DNA from: Thermotogae bacterium
Lineage (GTDB): Bacteria; Thermotogota; Thermotogae; Petrotogales; Petrotogaceae
Assembly (NCBI GenBank): GCA_022704305.1
Contig: JAKJGQ010000009.1
Span: forward strand, 1 to 34,696
Direction of reading: 5' to 3'
DNA: 34,696 nucleotides
In this document: one piece after another, positions 1-8,388 of the stretch
Numbering within the stretch: position 1 is the stretch's first letter
Layout: each line of letters starts with the position of its first letter
The notes under the pieces: model-generated
Database searches by the model: none
The model's input: only the letters and a program-made list of their open reading frames with translations
Told to the model about the DNA's origin: nothing
Program-made: the position numbers and the translations under genes

Positions 1-68
1 AAAACTTCCAAAATGACACAGCTTTATCTTCTGAATGCTTTGAAAATCAGTCCGGAGGGAAAAAGAGT

Positions 69-785
69 ATGTCTGACTTGAATGTTCTTGTTGCTGAAGA
101 TGATTTCATTAACCAAAAACTTATCGGCAATATTCTTGCTAAAGAAAAAATATCCTGCTTCATTGTATCCGATGGACAGAAGGCTGTAGATGAGTATATC
201 CGCAATCCTTCTTACGATTTTATTTTAATGGATATACAGATGCCTGTTATGAACGGCATAGATGCCAGTAACGCCATAAGAAAAATAAATCCAACGGTTC
301 CTATTGTTGCTCTTACCGCTGATCTTTCGTCAGAAGATAAAGACATGCTCAAAGCTGCCCGAATTGATAAGCTTTTGGTAAAACCTTTTCAGACAAGTGA
401 CCTTCTTGAAACACTTAAAATCATTAATATCTGCACCAGCAGTTCAGAAGAAAGCCTGAAAGAGCTTATTGGAAAGGTTCAGGAAGAAACAGGACTTGTG
501 GAAAGTGAGGTTCAGGAGTTGCTTGGTGACTATGTCAAATACACTTCATCTGAATTTGAAATTCTCGGAGAGATGGTTGAAAAAAATGATTTTGAAGGTA
601 TTTCAAAGCTTTCTCACAAATTGAAAGGCTCATCCCTTTCTCTAAGAATATCAAATATTGCTGAAATTTTACAGAAAATGGATGAAGATGCAAAGAATAA
701 AAACAATCTTAATTTCCAGGACTATCTTGATGAACTGGACATATATCTTAAAGCCATAAAAAACGGGCTTAGTGGACAGAGGTGA
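69..785 (+). CDS. REC-Hpt two-domain phosphorelay protein
   Basis: A receiver domain (about residues 4-118) is followed by a histidine phosphotransfer domain (about 140-235). The receiver has the acidic pair D11/D12, phospho-acceptor D55 in FILMD, T83 and K105-P106. The Hpt domain has H183 in the LSHKLKGSS motif. By family knowledge it would take phosphate from a kinase and pass it through Hpt to another receiver, possibly the HD-GYP regulator encoded 4 bases downstream. The ATG at 69 has a good ribosome site (GGAGG at 54-58). However, the same frame is open back to the window edge, and REC-Hpt is the usual tail of a hybrid histidine kinase. The true protein may therefore begin outside the window, with 69 an internal Met. 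A second upstream frame ends at 81, so a separate gene overlapping this start is also possible. Confidence 0.85.
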   Translation: MSDLNVLVAEDDFINQKLIGNILAKEKISCFIVSDGQKAVDEYIRNPSYDFILMDIQMPVMNGIDASNAIRKINPTVPIVALTADLSSEDKDMLKAARIDKLLVKPFQTSDLLETLKIINICTSSSEESLKELIGKVQEETGLVESEVQELLGDYVKYTSSEFEILGEMVEKNDFEGISKLSHKLKGSSLSLRISNIAEILQKMDEDAKNKNNLNFQDYLDELDIYLKAIKNGLSGQR

Positions 786-789
786 CATA

Positions 790-1875
790 ATGGATGACTT
801 TCTGAGCTTTGCACAAGAAACCCAAAACACTTGCGGTTATACCAAAGAAGCATGGAAAATTCTCATAGTTGATGATGATGTGATGATACATAAAATAACC
901 AAAATAGTGCTTAAGGATATGACTTTCAGAAATAAAAACATCGAATTTCTCAGCGCTTACAGTGAAAGGCAGGCAAGAGAAGTACTTTTCAGGGAAGACG
1001 ATATTGCCGTAGTGCTTTTAGATGTAGTGATGGAGGAAAACGACTCCGGTCTTAAGCTGGTAGAGTACATACGTAATGAACTGAAAAACAGTATGCTCCG
1101 TATAATTCTCAGAACCGGACATCCTGGTTCGGCACCGGAAGAAAAAGTTGTGCTTGAATACGATATAAACGATTACAAAGAAAAAACAGAGCTGACCAAA
1201 GGCAAGCTTTTTACTTCAATTATAAACGCTCTCAGAAGTTATGATGATATGGTGCAGCTTGATTTAAAACGTAAAGAACTGAAAGAGACTCAAAAAGATA
1301 TAATAATGACACTTTCGGAAATAGCTGAAACCCGTTCGAAGGAAACAGGAAATCATGTAAAAAGAGTATCAGAATTTGCACAGCTAATAGGAAAAAAATA
1401 CGGTTTTTCAGATGAAGACAATGAAATACTTAAAAATGCCGCAGCTCTGCACGATATAGGCAAAATAGTAATAGCTGACAGTATTCTTCTGGCTCCCAGA
1501 CAGTTGACAGCTGTGGAGTTTGATATAATGAAAAATCATACCGTTTATGGGTATGATCTTCTGAAAAGTTCAAAACAACCGATGCTTCAAAGTGCTTCAG
1601 TAGTTGCTCTGCAGCACCATGAAAGGTATGACGGAAAAGGTTATCCAAACGGTCTTTCCAAAGACGAAATACATATATTTGCACGTATCGTGTCCATAGC
1701 CGATGTCTTTGATGCACTTAGCACTGACAGGGTATACAGAAAGGCATGGACTCTTGCCAATACACTGGAATATATGAAACGTGAACGTGACAGACAGTTT
1801 GATCCGTTCCTTCTGGACATTTTTATAAACAGTATAGATACAGTTAAGTCCATAATGAATAAGCTCAACGACTGA
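790..1875 (+). CDS. Response regulator with HD-GYP domain (probable c-di-GMP phosphodiesterase)
   Basis: This is a 361-residue protein with an N-terminal receiver (about 20-150; DDD near 28-30, phospho-acceptor D78) and a C-terminal HD-GYP domain (about 170-361). The HD pair is in LHDIGKIV (H221, D222). The downstream HHERYDGKGYPNGL carries the GYP signature (G284-P286). HD-GYP domains hydrolyse cyclic di-GMP, so phosphorylation probably tunes second-messenger level. The receiver wording (SAYSE, LLDVVMEE, IILRTG, YDINDYKEKTEL) is that of receivers normally paired with DUF3369, yet here the receiver joins HD-GYP directly. I chose the ATG at 790 over the in-frame GTG at 772 because GAGGTG at 779-784 is well placed. 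It begins 4 bases after the REC-Hpt stop, so the two are probably co-translated. Its 3' end overlaps the convergent kinase gene by 11 bases. Confidence 0.93.
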   Translation: MDDFLSFAQETQNTCGYTKEAWKILIVDDDVMIHKITKIVLKDMTFRNKNIEFLSAYSERQAREVLFREDDIAVVLLDVVMEENDSGLKLVEYIRNELKNSMLRIILRTGHPGSAPEEKVVLEYDINDYKEKTELTKGKLFTSIINALRSYDDMVQLDLKRKELKETQKDIIMTLSEIAETRSKETGNHVKRVSEFAQLIGKKYGFSDEDNEILKNAAALHDIGKIVIADSILLAPRQLTAVEFDIMKNHTVYGYDLLKSSKQPMLQSASVVALQHHERYDGKGYPNGLSKDEIHIFARIVSIADVFDALSTDRVYRKAWTLANTLEYMKRERDRQFDPFLLDIFINSIDTVKSIMNKLND

Positions 1876-3868
1876 CAGAAGATACAGGAAATGAGACGGT
1901 AAAGACTGTTCCTTCGTTTTTGATACTTTGACATTTAATACTGCCCTTGAGCGTCTGGGTGACAAGGTTATAAACTATGCTTAGTCCCAGACCGGTATTG
2001 CCTTTAGTCCTGTTAGTTGTAAAAAACGGATCGTATATTTTTTCTATATCCTGCTGAATTATCCCGTGACCGTTATCGCTGTAAACCAGTTCAATCATCT
2101 GTTTATTCTTATCAGACTGATCGGTTATAAGAACAGCTTTTATTTTTATCGTACGTTTCTCGAGCCCTTCAAATCCATGAATAACCGAGTTGGAAACAAG
2201 GTTGGTAATTATTTGCGACAAAGCTCCTGGGAAGCTTTCTATATCAAGATTTTCATCACAGTCTATTTCTGTACGGTGACCATTTTTCTTCAGAGGATAG
2301 TTCATGGTAAGAACTATATCCTCAAGATACTTTTTTAAGTTAAACTGCCTTTTTTCCTGACTGGACTGATCCACAGAGATCTCCTTGAGACTGACTACCA
2401 AACCGGCAGCCTTTTTAAGATTCAAAACTATTATATCCGAAGTTTCAATATTTTTCCTCAGGAACTCCTCAAAACAGGATTTTGTAAGTTCTCCTTTACT
2501 GTGCATATTCAGTATTTTCCTGTTCTCGTCAGATATATAGGTACTTCCCACCAGACCGTTTCCAAGAGGTGTGTTTATCTCGTGGGCTATCCCACCGACA
2601 AGCTTACCCAGAGCAGCCATCTTTTCGCTTTCAATAAGACTTTTCTGTGTTTTTCCCAGTTCATCCAGAGCTGCCTGAAGCTCTTGGTTCATAGCCAAAA
2701 GCTCCTGATTCATCGCAACAAGACCCTCGTTCGCTTCATCCAACTGCGCATAAGCTTTTTCAAGATTCATAGTCCGCTGCTGTATAAGCTTTTCAAGATT
2801 ATTGTTAAGCTCCATAAGTCTTTTCTGAGTTTTTATTCTTTCCGTGATATCCTGTACAAAAGAAAAATTGTACTTCTTATCTTTGTACACAAGATAGTTT
2901 GAAGTAACTTCAACATCGTAAAGAGAACCGTCTTTCCTTTTCTGCTTTCTCTGAAATACCGTGCTTTGCTCATCTTTTATTTTTTCCATGTGACTGCTCC
3001 ACAGCTGCTCATCCAAATCCGGATCTATATCAAATACAGTGAGTTTTCCGAACTCCTGTTCACTGTAGCCAAGATTCTTCCTCGCTGAACTATTTGCATA
3101 GACTATACTTCCGTCAGTTTTTATCCAGTAAGCTTCTATCATAGACTTTTCAACCGCAAACTTGGAAACCTCCAATGCAGTATCAAGCCTTTCCAGTCTG
3201 TAAGAGCTCTCTCTAAGCTTTGTCTCACGGTTTTTTATCTCCAAAACCATCTTTGCAAAGCTTTCTTCTATCTTTAGGAACTCTCCGCAACTCTTCTCAA
3301 TCTTTTCATCATATCTGCCGTTAGAAATATTCTGAATATAAACCATAAGCTTGTCCAAAGGTTTTTTAATAAACCTAGAAAACAAAAATGAAGATGAAAA
3401 CTGGATAACTGCTATAAGAACCACCACAAGCAACAAAATCATGGCTATACTGTCGACAAAATCGCTTATCAGCGCATCATATCCAAAAGAAACCTTTAGT
3501 TTTCCCAGTGCCTTATTCCCATAGAATATGGTTTTAGAAACGGATAAATGATTAGACGGTACTTTTTTTTCCTTAATGAACACAATACTATCGTGGACAT
3601 CGTACACAGTTATGCTTTTCACACTGTCGTCAAGAAAAAAAGTATCCGCAGCTTTTTCCATCCCCTGAAAATCCTTCTCTTGAAGTTCTAAAGACATAAG
3701 TTCTGAAAGATTTGCTGTGCTTGATTCATACACACTTATGAAATCCTTTTTTCTTAGGTCGTAGCTCCACAAAACACCTATCATTCCAACAACAAAAACA
3801 GATAAAGCAACTATTGCACCAAGATAAAATGAAAACTTTGAAGCTATAGACATACCGTTTTTTTCCAT
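1865..3868 (-). CDS. Membrane sensor histidine kinase (HAMP-PAS-coiled coil-HATPase)
   Basis: The protein has 667 residues. Two membrane segments (about 13-34 and 139-162) bracket an extracytoplasmic sensor region of about 100 residues. Then come a HAMP-like stretch, a PAS domain (about 235-345), a long coiled coil rich in repeated AMNQEL-type heptads (about 350-415), the phospho-acceptor helix with H429 in GGIAHEINTPLG, and an ATPase domain with N-box region NSVIHG, DNGHGI, DPFFTT and GNTGLGLSIV. It is a complete sensor kinase without a receiver of its own. The nearby REC-Hpt, Hpt and REC-PPM proteins are natural partners. The ATG at 3868 is preferred because AGAGGTAAGC lies just before it; an upstream ATG at 3901 would add 11 residues without a good site. 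It is separated from the upstream acetyltransferase gene by a terminator, so it probably has its own promoter. Confidence 0.93.
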   Translation of the reverse strand: MEKNGMSIASKFSFYLGAIVALSVFVVGMIGVLWSYDLRKKDFISVYESSTANLSELMSLELQEKDFQGMEKAADTFFLDDSVKSITVYDVHDSIVFIKEKKVPSNHLSVSKTIFYGNKALGKLKVSFGYDALISDFVDSIAMILLLVVVLIAVIQFSSSFLFSRFIKKPLDKLMVYIQNISNGRYDEKIEKSCGEFLKIEESFAKMVLEIKNRETKLRESSYRLERLDTALEVSKFAVEKSMIEAYWIKTDGSIVYANSSARKNLGYSEQEFGKLTVFDIDPDLDEQLWSSHMEKIKDEQSTVFQRKQKRKDGSLYDVEVTSNYLVYKDKKYNFSFVQDITERIKTQKRLMELNNNLEKLIQQRTMNLEKAYAQLDEANEGLVAMNQELLAMNQELQAALDELGKTQKSLIESEKMAALGKLVGGIAHEINTPLGNGLVGSTYISDENRKILNMHSKGELTKSCFEEFLRKNIETSDIIVLNLKKAAGLVVSLKEISVDQSSQEKRQFNLKKYLEDIVLTMNYPLKKNGHRTEIDCDENLDIESFPGALSQIITNLVSNSVIHGFEGLEKRTIKIKAVLITDQSDKNKQMIELVYSDNGHGIIQQDIEKIYDPFFTTNRTKGNTGLGLSIVYNLVTQTLKGSIKCQSIKNEGTVFTVSFPVSSVSR

Positions 3869-3922
3869 TCGCTTACCTCTGACTTTTATTTTTAAAAACA
3901 CATTTTACATGATATCTACTTT

Positions 3923-3951
3923 ATAATACGTTTTTTTGTTAAGAAGGTAAA
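3923..3951 (-). promoter_or_regulatory. Possible promoter of the sensor kinase gene
   Basis: On the minus strand, TTTACC (3946-3951) and TATTAT (3923-3928) are 17 bases apart in an AT-rich stretch between the upstream terminator and the kinase start at 3868. Both boxes depart from consensus, so this is a moderate call. Confidence 0.4.
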
Positions 3952-3961
3952 TATATCTTAC

Positions 3962-3996
3962 AAAAAAAAGAATAAGACCTGCCGGTCTTATTCTTT
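3962..3996 (-). terminator. Intrinsic terminator after the acetyltransferase gene
   Basis: A 13-bp perfect stem (3967-3979 with 3984-3996, loop TGCC) is followed on the minus strand by a run of T (complement of the A run at 3962-3969, part of which is in the stem). The stop codon of the acetyltransferase gene lies inside the stem. It has no T run in the plus direction, so it serves the minus-strand operon only. Confidence 0.9.
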
Positions 3997-4743
3997 ATAG
4001 TAGCTCTGATTCTTCAAAAGCTGTTCCTGCGGAACATCTCTGAGTACTTTGGCGGGTGAGCCTATATAAACTTTACCTGCCAAGGTACTTCTGGTTACAA
4101 CGCTTGCAGCTGCTACAAGGGTATCCTCAGCAATCACCACACCAGGCAGTATAGTAGAGTTAGCCCCTATTCTTGCACCTTTTTTCAATGTCGGCCCTTT
4201 GAAATATTTTTTTCTTTCTTCTGTTCTCCCCAAAAAATTATCGTTGGTAAAGGTAACCTCCGGAGCAATGAAACAGTAGTCCTCTATAACGGATATTGCC
4301 GTGATATATGCATTAGTCTCGACTTTTACGTACCTTCCTATAACAGTTTTATTTTCAACGCTCACACCACGTCCTATAATCGTAAACTCCCCGATGGAAA
4401 CCTCTTCTCTCACGCTTGCAAGATCACCTATGAAAACATGGCTTTGTATTAAAGCTCCAGCATATAGTATACAGCCCGCACCTACCGTAACGCACTCTCC
4501 TATAGCAAGAGGATCAAGTAAAACGTCCTTGGTAACAGCCGAGTTGCTTGCCTTGAAAGGTCTTTTGCCCAAAACAGTACTATCGCCTATCACGCTTGAC
4601 CTTCCTATTTTAGTACCTTCATGGATAATTACCAAATCGCCTATAACTGAATTTTCACCTATTACTACACCATCATCAATCACAACATTCCTTCCGATTT
4701 TAACGTTATCTCCTATAACAGCCTTTTCTGATATGCTGTTCAT
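3988..4743 (-). CDS. Hexapeptide-repeat (left-handed beta-helix) sugar N-acetyltransferase
   Basis: Nearly the whole 251-residue chain is built of isoleucine/valine-glycine hexapeptide repeats (for example VIGDNVKIGRNVVIDD), as in LpxA/WbpD-type acyltransferases. The C-terminal half (APEVTFTND, then GPTLKKGARIGANSTILPGV and GSPAKVLRDVP) most resembles WbpD/WlbB-type enzymes that N-acetylate an amino group on a nucleotide-linked sugar with acetyl-CoA. The product would be a surface-polysaccharide building block, but the substrate cannot be read from sequence. The ATG follows GGGAGGGA and overlaps the Hpt stop by 4 bases (ATGA), so expression is coupled to signalling genes. This is unusual, because no other sugar-pathway gene is in view. 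A generic member of the LbetaH superfamily with another acyl acceptor is the alternative. Confidence 0.85.
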   Translation of the reverse strand: MNSISEKAVIGDNVKIGRNVVIDDGVVIGENSVIGDLVIIHEGTKIGRSSVIGDSTVLGKRPFKASNSAVTKDVLLDPLAIGECVTVGAGCILYAGALIQSHVFIGDLASVREEVSIGEFTIIGRGVSVENKTVIGRYVKVETNAYITAISVIEDYCFIAPEVTFTNDNFLGRTEERKKYFKGPTLKKGARIGANSTILPGVVIAEDTLVAAASVVTRSTLAGKVYIGSPAKVLRDVPQEQLLKNQSYYKE

Positions 4744-5060
4744 AATATCCCTCCCGATTTTTGAAATGCTTCCGCCCTGCGCACAAGCTCCGCAATGCTG
4801 TCCTCATTCTGTGAAATAGCCGCCTTTTCAATATCAGAAAACAAAACCGCAACCTCATCGTACATTATATTGGCACTTGCACCCTTAAGTGAGTGTGCAC
4901 AGTTTTTGATCTGTGTGTAATCAAGCACATACAATGAATTTTTTAGTTCCTCTAGCTTTTGAATAAATAACTGACGAAAATCCTTTATTATATCCAAAGC
5001 TTCTTCTTTTGTAAGCCCGTATCTCAAAACCAATTTTTCGCAAAGTTCGTTTTCTGTCAT
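4740..5060 (-). CDS. Stand-alone histidine phosphotransfer (Hpt) protein
   Basis: This is a 106-residue helical protein with the Hpt signature CAHSLKGASAN; H56 is the likely phospho-acceptor. Stand-alone Hpt proteins shuttle phosphate between receiver domains. It lies between the REC-PPM phosphatase (22-base gap upstream) and the acetyltransferase (4-base overlap downstream). The sensor kinase downstream lacks a receiver, so this protein probably belongs to a branched relay that includes the receivers of the phosphatase and of the plus-strand regulators. A strong ribosome site (GGAGGAG) precedes the ATG. Confidence 0.9.
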   Translation of the reverse strand: MTENELCEKLVLRYGLTKEEALDIIKDFRQLFIQKLEELKNSLYVLDYTQIKNCAHSLKGASANIMYDEVAVLFSDIEKAAISQNEDSIAELVRRAEAFQKSGGIL

Positions 5061-5082
5061 AAAATCTCCTCCATCATAAAGT

Positions 5083-6231
5083 CTAGAGAATTTTTAAAAC
5101 CATGATACTGGTGTCATCGGAGCATCTTTTTCCCTGACACTTAAGAAAATTTTGCTTTATTTTCCAAACTGTATCTTCAGCAGTCATTAAGTTCATATCA
5201 AGCTTGTTCATAAAACCGATGAGTTGTTTTACCCAGACTCTTACGGTAAGCTGGTCATCATCAGCATTGTTTTGAAATCCATCGCTGTACAGAATTATAA
5301 AGTCGCCTGCAGCTACCTCTGTCTGCATCTGAAAATATTCTGCTTCCTTCATAATACCTACAATGAACCCATTTTCCTCTATAACAAAAAAATCCTTGGA
5401 TACAGCTTTGTAAACCAGAGGATATGGATGTCCTGCGTTGCAGAAGGTAAGACAGTTATTCTTTATATTCCCTATAAATGCCGTAAAGCTAAAGTACAGA
5501 TTGTCTTTTATACTATCACAAAAAAAATCGTTCATCCTTTTTATAACCCCGGCAGGAGTTTTCTCTAACTTGATATAATTTTCAAACATGACCTTTACCA
5601 TGGAAGATATCATCGAAGCAGCCACTCCATGTCCGGAAACATCGGCTATTATGAACCAAAGTCCATCCTGGTTTTCTATACAGTCAAAAAAATCACCGCC
5701 AACCTTGGATGCCGGAAGATAATCACCGTACATCTGAGCTACCTTAAGCTCTTTGGTATTATTTATTATCATATGCTGAAATATGTTGGCAAGTTCCATC
5801 TCCTCCTGCATCATACTGTTTAGCTCCATAATGGTTCTGATATGCTCAACTTCCTTAAGAGCATTTTTGACTTTTAACGGAAGTATAAACTCTATCTGTT
5901 CAGATGTAAAGGGCTTTGTAAAATAGTCATCTGCCCCCAGCTCAAGAGCTTTTTTTACATATTCAATCTCATCTATGGCTGAACTAACTATTACTGGAAT
6001 ATTACTGTATCGATCACTGCTTTTTATCTCCTTCAAAAACCCAAAACCATCAAGCTTGGGCATCAAAAGATCTAAAAAAATAAGATCTACTTGGTTATGA
6101 TAAATAATTTCAAGGGCCTGAACACCATCAGAGGCTTCATAGAAATTCAGTTCTGCCATATTCTTTGATATTACTGCCTTTATAAGTTTGCGGTTGATTG
6201 AAATATCATCCACAATAAGTATAGCTTTCAC
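5083..6231 (-). CDS. Response regulator with PPM-type (RsbU/SpoIIE) serine phosphatase domain
   Basis: The N-terminal receiver (about 1-125) has D8/D9, phospho-acceptor D54 in IFLDLLMP, and a KPF lysine near 107. A short helical linker leads to a PP2C-like SpoIIE domain (about 175-382) with metal-binding motifs SKVGGDFFD, ADVSGHGVAASM and ILYSDGFQNN plus the final SDDTSIMVL. Such proteins dephosphorylate an anti-anti-sigma factor or similar STAS protein when their receiver is phosphorylated. No STAS or anti-sigma gene is visible here, so the target is elsewhere. Translation starts at a GTG with GGAGGAAA 5 bases upstream. It is the first gene of the phosphatase-Hpt-acetyltransferase operon that ends at the terminator near 3967. 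Confidence 0.93.
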   Translation of the reverse strand: MKAILIVDDISINRKLIKAVISKNMAELNFYEASDGVQALEIIYHNQVDLIFLDLLMPKLDGFGFLKEIKSSDRYSNIPVIVSSAIDEIEYVKKALELGADDYFTKPFTSEQIEFILPLKVKNALKEVEHIRTIMELNSMMQEEMELANIFQHMIINNTKELKVAQMYGDYLPASKVGGDFFDCIENQDGLWFIIADVSGHGVAASMISSMVKVMFENYIKLEKTPAGVIKRMNDFFCDSIKDNLYFSFTAFIGNIKNNCLTFCNAGHPYPLVYKAVSKDFFVIEENGFIVGIMKEAEYFQMQTEVAAGDFIILYSDGFQNNADDDQLTVRVWVKQLIGFMNKLDMNLMTAEDTVWKIKQNFLKCQGKRCSDDTSIMVLKIL

Positions 6232-6270
6232 TGTCTTTCCTCCATAGAAAAACCTGCCTTTTTATTTTTA

Positions 6271-6276
6271 ATTATA
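6271..6276 (-). promoter_or_regulatory. Possible -10 box for the phosphatase-Hpt-acetyltransferase operon
   Basis: TATAAT on the minus strand sits 39 bases upstream of the GTG start at 6231. The matching -35 position falls in a T-rich run (6294-6299) with no good TTGACA, so only the -10 is convincing. Confidence 0.35.
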
Positions 6277-6293
6277 CCCTAAACCTCATCTAT

Positions 6294-6325
6294 AAAAAAA
6301 GACCCCCAAGGATCAGCTTGGAGGT
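6294..6325 (-). terminator. Intrinsic terminator of the export operon
   Basis: On the minus strand a 9-bp stem (6317-6325 with 6302-6310, one G-U pair, loop of six) is followed by TC and seven T (complement of 6294-6300). It is about 155 bases downstream of the last export gene (stop at 6480). I see no gene or clear signal in 6326-6479, an AT-rich stretch. Confidence 0.85.
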
Positions 6326-6479
6326 GGGGCTAATATTTAAATATAAGAGATGAAGCTATCTATTATGGGTTATAAGTTTTTTATCAGATACTAATCTTAT
6401 AATTATATACAGTATAACTCACATTAGTTACATTTAGGTTAAAATAAAGCTATGTTTAGAAAAAAAAGAAAACATACCT

Positions 6480-7706
6480 CTATTCATATCTTAAAGCCTC
6501 TATCGGGCTAAGTTTAGACGCCTTGTTGGCAGGATAAATACCAAAAAACAGGCCTATACCAGACGAAACCCCGAAAGCAATAAGAATTGAAGGTAGTGAC
6601 ATTACAGCTTTCAGCTCATACTGAACAGCAAAACTTTCGATAAGCTTCGAAAGACCAATACCGAAAACTATCCCTATGATACCCGCTACAAAAGTGATCA
6701 TAATGCTTTCAACAAGAAATTCAAGAAGAATCCTTTTACGTGATGCACCTATGGCCTTTTTAATTCCTATCTCCCTTGTTCTTTCGGTAACCGAAACAAG
6801 CATAATATTCATTATACCAATGCCGCCTACAAGCAAAGATATCCCAGCAATCGCCATGAGAACAAGATTTATAACTCCGGTAACCTGTCCAACCATCTGG
6901 GAAAGAGATTCCTGTGCAGTGATCACGTATTTTTGTATATTCTTCAGTCTCAAGTACAGCACATAGTTTATCTCAAGACACGCTTTGGCAGAAAGTCCAT
7001 CTTTGGCAGAAACGATTATGCTGTCAACAGTTCCATTGGACTGCTTAATCCTCATATCTCCGGTTGAGTACGGTAAAAAAACCGTTCTGTCTGCATTGAA
7101 AAAAAACTTACTTCCTGTCTTCTTCAATACTCCTATAACCTGAACAGATGTTTTGCGCCCGGACTCGCCGTAGTTCTGATTTAAGAATACTGTTTTCCCT
7201 ATGGGATCAGATTGCTTAAAAAGTTCAAGCGCAAGATCGGAACCTATCACACATACTTTAGCGACATTTTTTTCATCTTCATTATCAAGTATCCTTCCGG
7301 CCTGAGTTTCAAGTCCCATCATCTCAAAAAACTCCGGACGGCTTGCTATAGTCATGGAATAAACGCTTCTTTTTTCATACTGAAGCTCCAAACCTGGGTT
7401 TAAAACCGGAACCACATACTTTACACTTGGTGCCATACCTCTTATGTTATCTACATCCTGTATAGAAAGGGCATTTTTGACAGATGAAAGTGACATTCCG
7501 CCATAACCTCCCATATACCCCTGTTCTACAAGTATTACATTTGATCCCAGTGAGTTCATCATCTCGCTCACTCTGCTGGTTGTTCCCTGCCCAAGGGCAG
7601 TAACGGTTATTACCGCCATGACTCCGATTATTATTCCGAGCATCGAAAGAAAGGTCCTCATTTTATTGGTCAGAAGTGACCTCATAGTCTCTTTAAGTAT
7701 TTCCAA
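6480..7706 (-). CDS. MacB/FtsX-type ABC exporter permease
   Basis: This 408-residue MacB-type permease has one N-terminal membrane helix (about 18-38, after the conserved MRSLLTNKMRTFLSMLGIII start), a large periplasmic domain (about 45-275), and three C-terminal helices. The last part includes the family motif SVTERTREIGIKKAIGASR and ends PANKASKLSPIEALRYE. MacB-type permeases do not carry substrate across the inner membrane. They use mechanical motion to push periplasmic substrate through a MacA-TolC conduit. The ATPase domain, fused in MacB of enterobacteria, is here a separate upstream gene overlapping by 14 bases. Translation begins at TTG, 6 bases after GAGGTGACC. It is the last gene of the ten-gene operon. 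Confidence 0.93.
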   Translation of the reverse strand: MEILKETMRSLLTNKMRTFLSMLGIIIGVMAVITVTALGQGTTSRVSEMMNSLGSNVILVEQGYMGGYGGMSLSSVKNALSIQDVDNIRGMAPSVKYVVPVLNPGLELQYEKRSVYSMTIASRPEFFEMMGLETQAGRILDNEDEKNVAKVCVIGSDLALELFKQSDPIGKTVFLNQNYGESGRKTSVQVIGVLKKTGSKFFFNADRTVFLPYSTGDMRIKQSNGTVDSIIVSAKDGLSAKACLEINYVLYLRLKNIQKYVITAQESLSQMVGQVTGVINLVLMAIAGISLLVGGIGIMNIMLVSVTERTREIGIKKAIGASRKRILLEFLVESIMITFVAGIIGIVFGIGLSKLIESFAVQYELKAVMSLPSILIAFGVSSGIGLFFGIYPANKASKLSPIEALRYE

Positions 7707-8388
7707 TACCGGTCACCTCTATTTTTTCAATAAGACCATCCCTCAGCTTTATCAGCTTGTTCCCTTTTTTTGCCATATCCGGATCATGAGTGACTATGAT
7801 CACGGTCTTACCAGATGAGTTCAGTCTGCCAAATATTTCGAGTATCTCCTTGCCACTCTGAGTGTCAAGGTTGCCGGTAGGCTCATCGGCAAGAATTATT
7901 GAAGGATTATTTGAAAGAGCCCTCGCTATTGCCACACGCTGCTGCTGTCCTCCAGAAAGCTGATTAGGGCGGTGGTTTATACGCTCATTCAGACCGACAT
8001 CCTGTAAAAGCTCTTTTGCCCGCTCTGTTCTTTCCTTACCCTTGTAAACATTTCCGTATATCATCGGAAGCATTGTATTTTCAAGCGCAGTAAGTTTGGG
8101 AAGCAGATTGAAGCCCTGAAAAACGAAGCCTATCTTACGATTTCTCACTTTAGCAAGCTGATCTTCGTTCATCTTTGAAGTCTGTGTACCGTCTATGGAA
8201 ATTTCGCCGCTTGAAGGTCTGTCAAGACAGCCCAGTATCTGAAGCAAAGTAGATTTACCGCTTCCGGAAGGCCCCATTATAATAACATAGTCCCCGTGTT
8301 CTATTGAAAAAGATATGCTTTTTAGGGCATTCACCTGAACATCGCCCATCTTATAGACTTTTGAGATTTCTTTAAATTCTATTACAGG
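7693..8388 (-). CDS. MacB/LolD-type ABC exporter ATPase
   Basis: This 231-residue ATPase has Walker [15 protein letters not shown], signature [15 protein letters not shown], Walker [13 protein letters not shown] and the H-loop in VIIVTHD. These features place it in the MacB/LolD/FtsE group that powers FtsX-fold permeases. I place the start at the ATG at 8388 ([13 protein letters not shown]), which follows AGGGTGG. An ATG at 8457 would add 23 residues that read as an out-of-frame copy of the adaptor gene's end. It overlaps the upstream adaptor gene by 17 bases and the downstream permease by 14, so all three are probably made in fixed ratio. Confidence 0.93.
   Translation of the reverse strand, partial: PVIEFKEISKVYKMGDVQVNALKSISFSIEHGDYVIIMGPSGSGKSTLLQILGCLDRPSSGEISIDGTQTSKMNEDQLAKVRNRKIGFVFQGFNLLPKLTALENTMLPMIYGNVYKGKERTERAKELLQDVGLNERINHRPNQLSGGQQQRVAIARALSNNPSIILADEPTGNLDTQSGKEILEIFGRLNSSGKTVIIVTHDPDMAKKGNKLIKLRDGLIEKIEVTGIGNT

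Noticed and set aside
1-81. Reading frame ending at 81 that could be the tail of an upstream gene
   Set aside because: Only 26 codons are visible with no recognisable motif. The frame of the REC-Hpt protein is also open to the edge, so neither can be called as a separate gene.
772-789. GTG start giving six extra residues to the HD-GYP regulator
   Set aside because: It would place the good GAGGTG ribosome site inside the coding region; the ATG at 790 fits better.
4301-4819. 172-codon open frame on the plus strand opposite the acetyltransferase gene
   Set aside because: Repetitive Pro/Ile/Thr composition mirrors the antisense of hexapeptide repeats; no motif or ribosome site.
6326-6479. Small gene or RNA between the export operon end and its terminator
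   Set aside because: AT-rich with no open frame having a ribosome site and no convincing structure.
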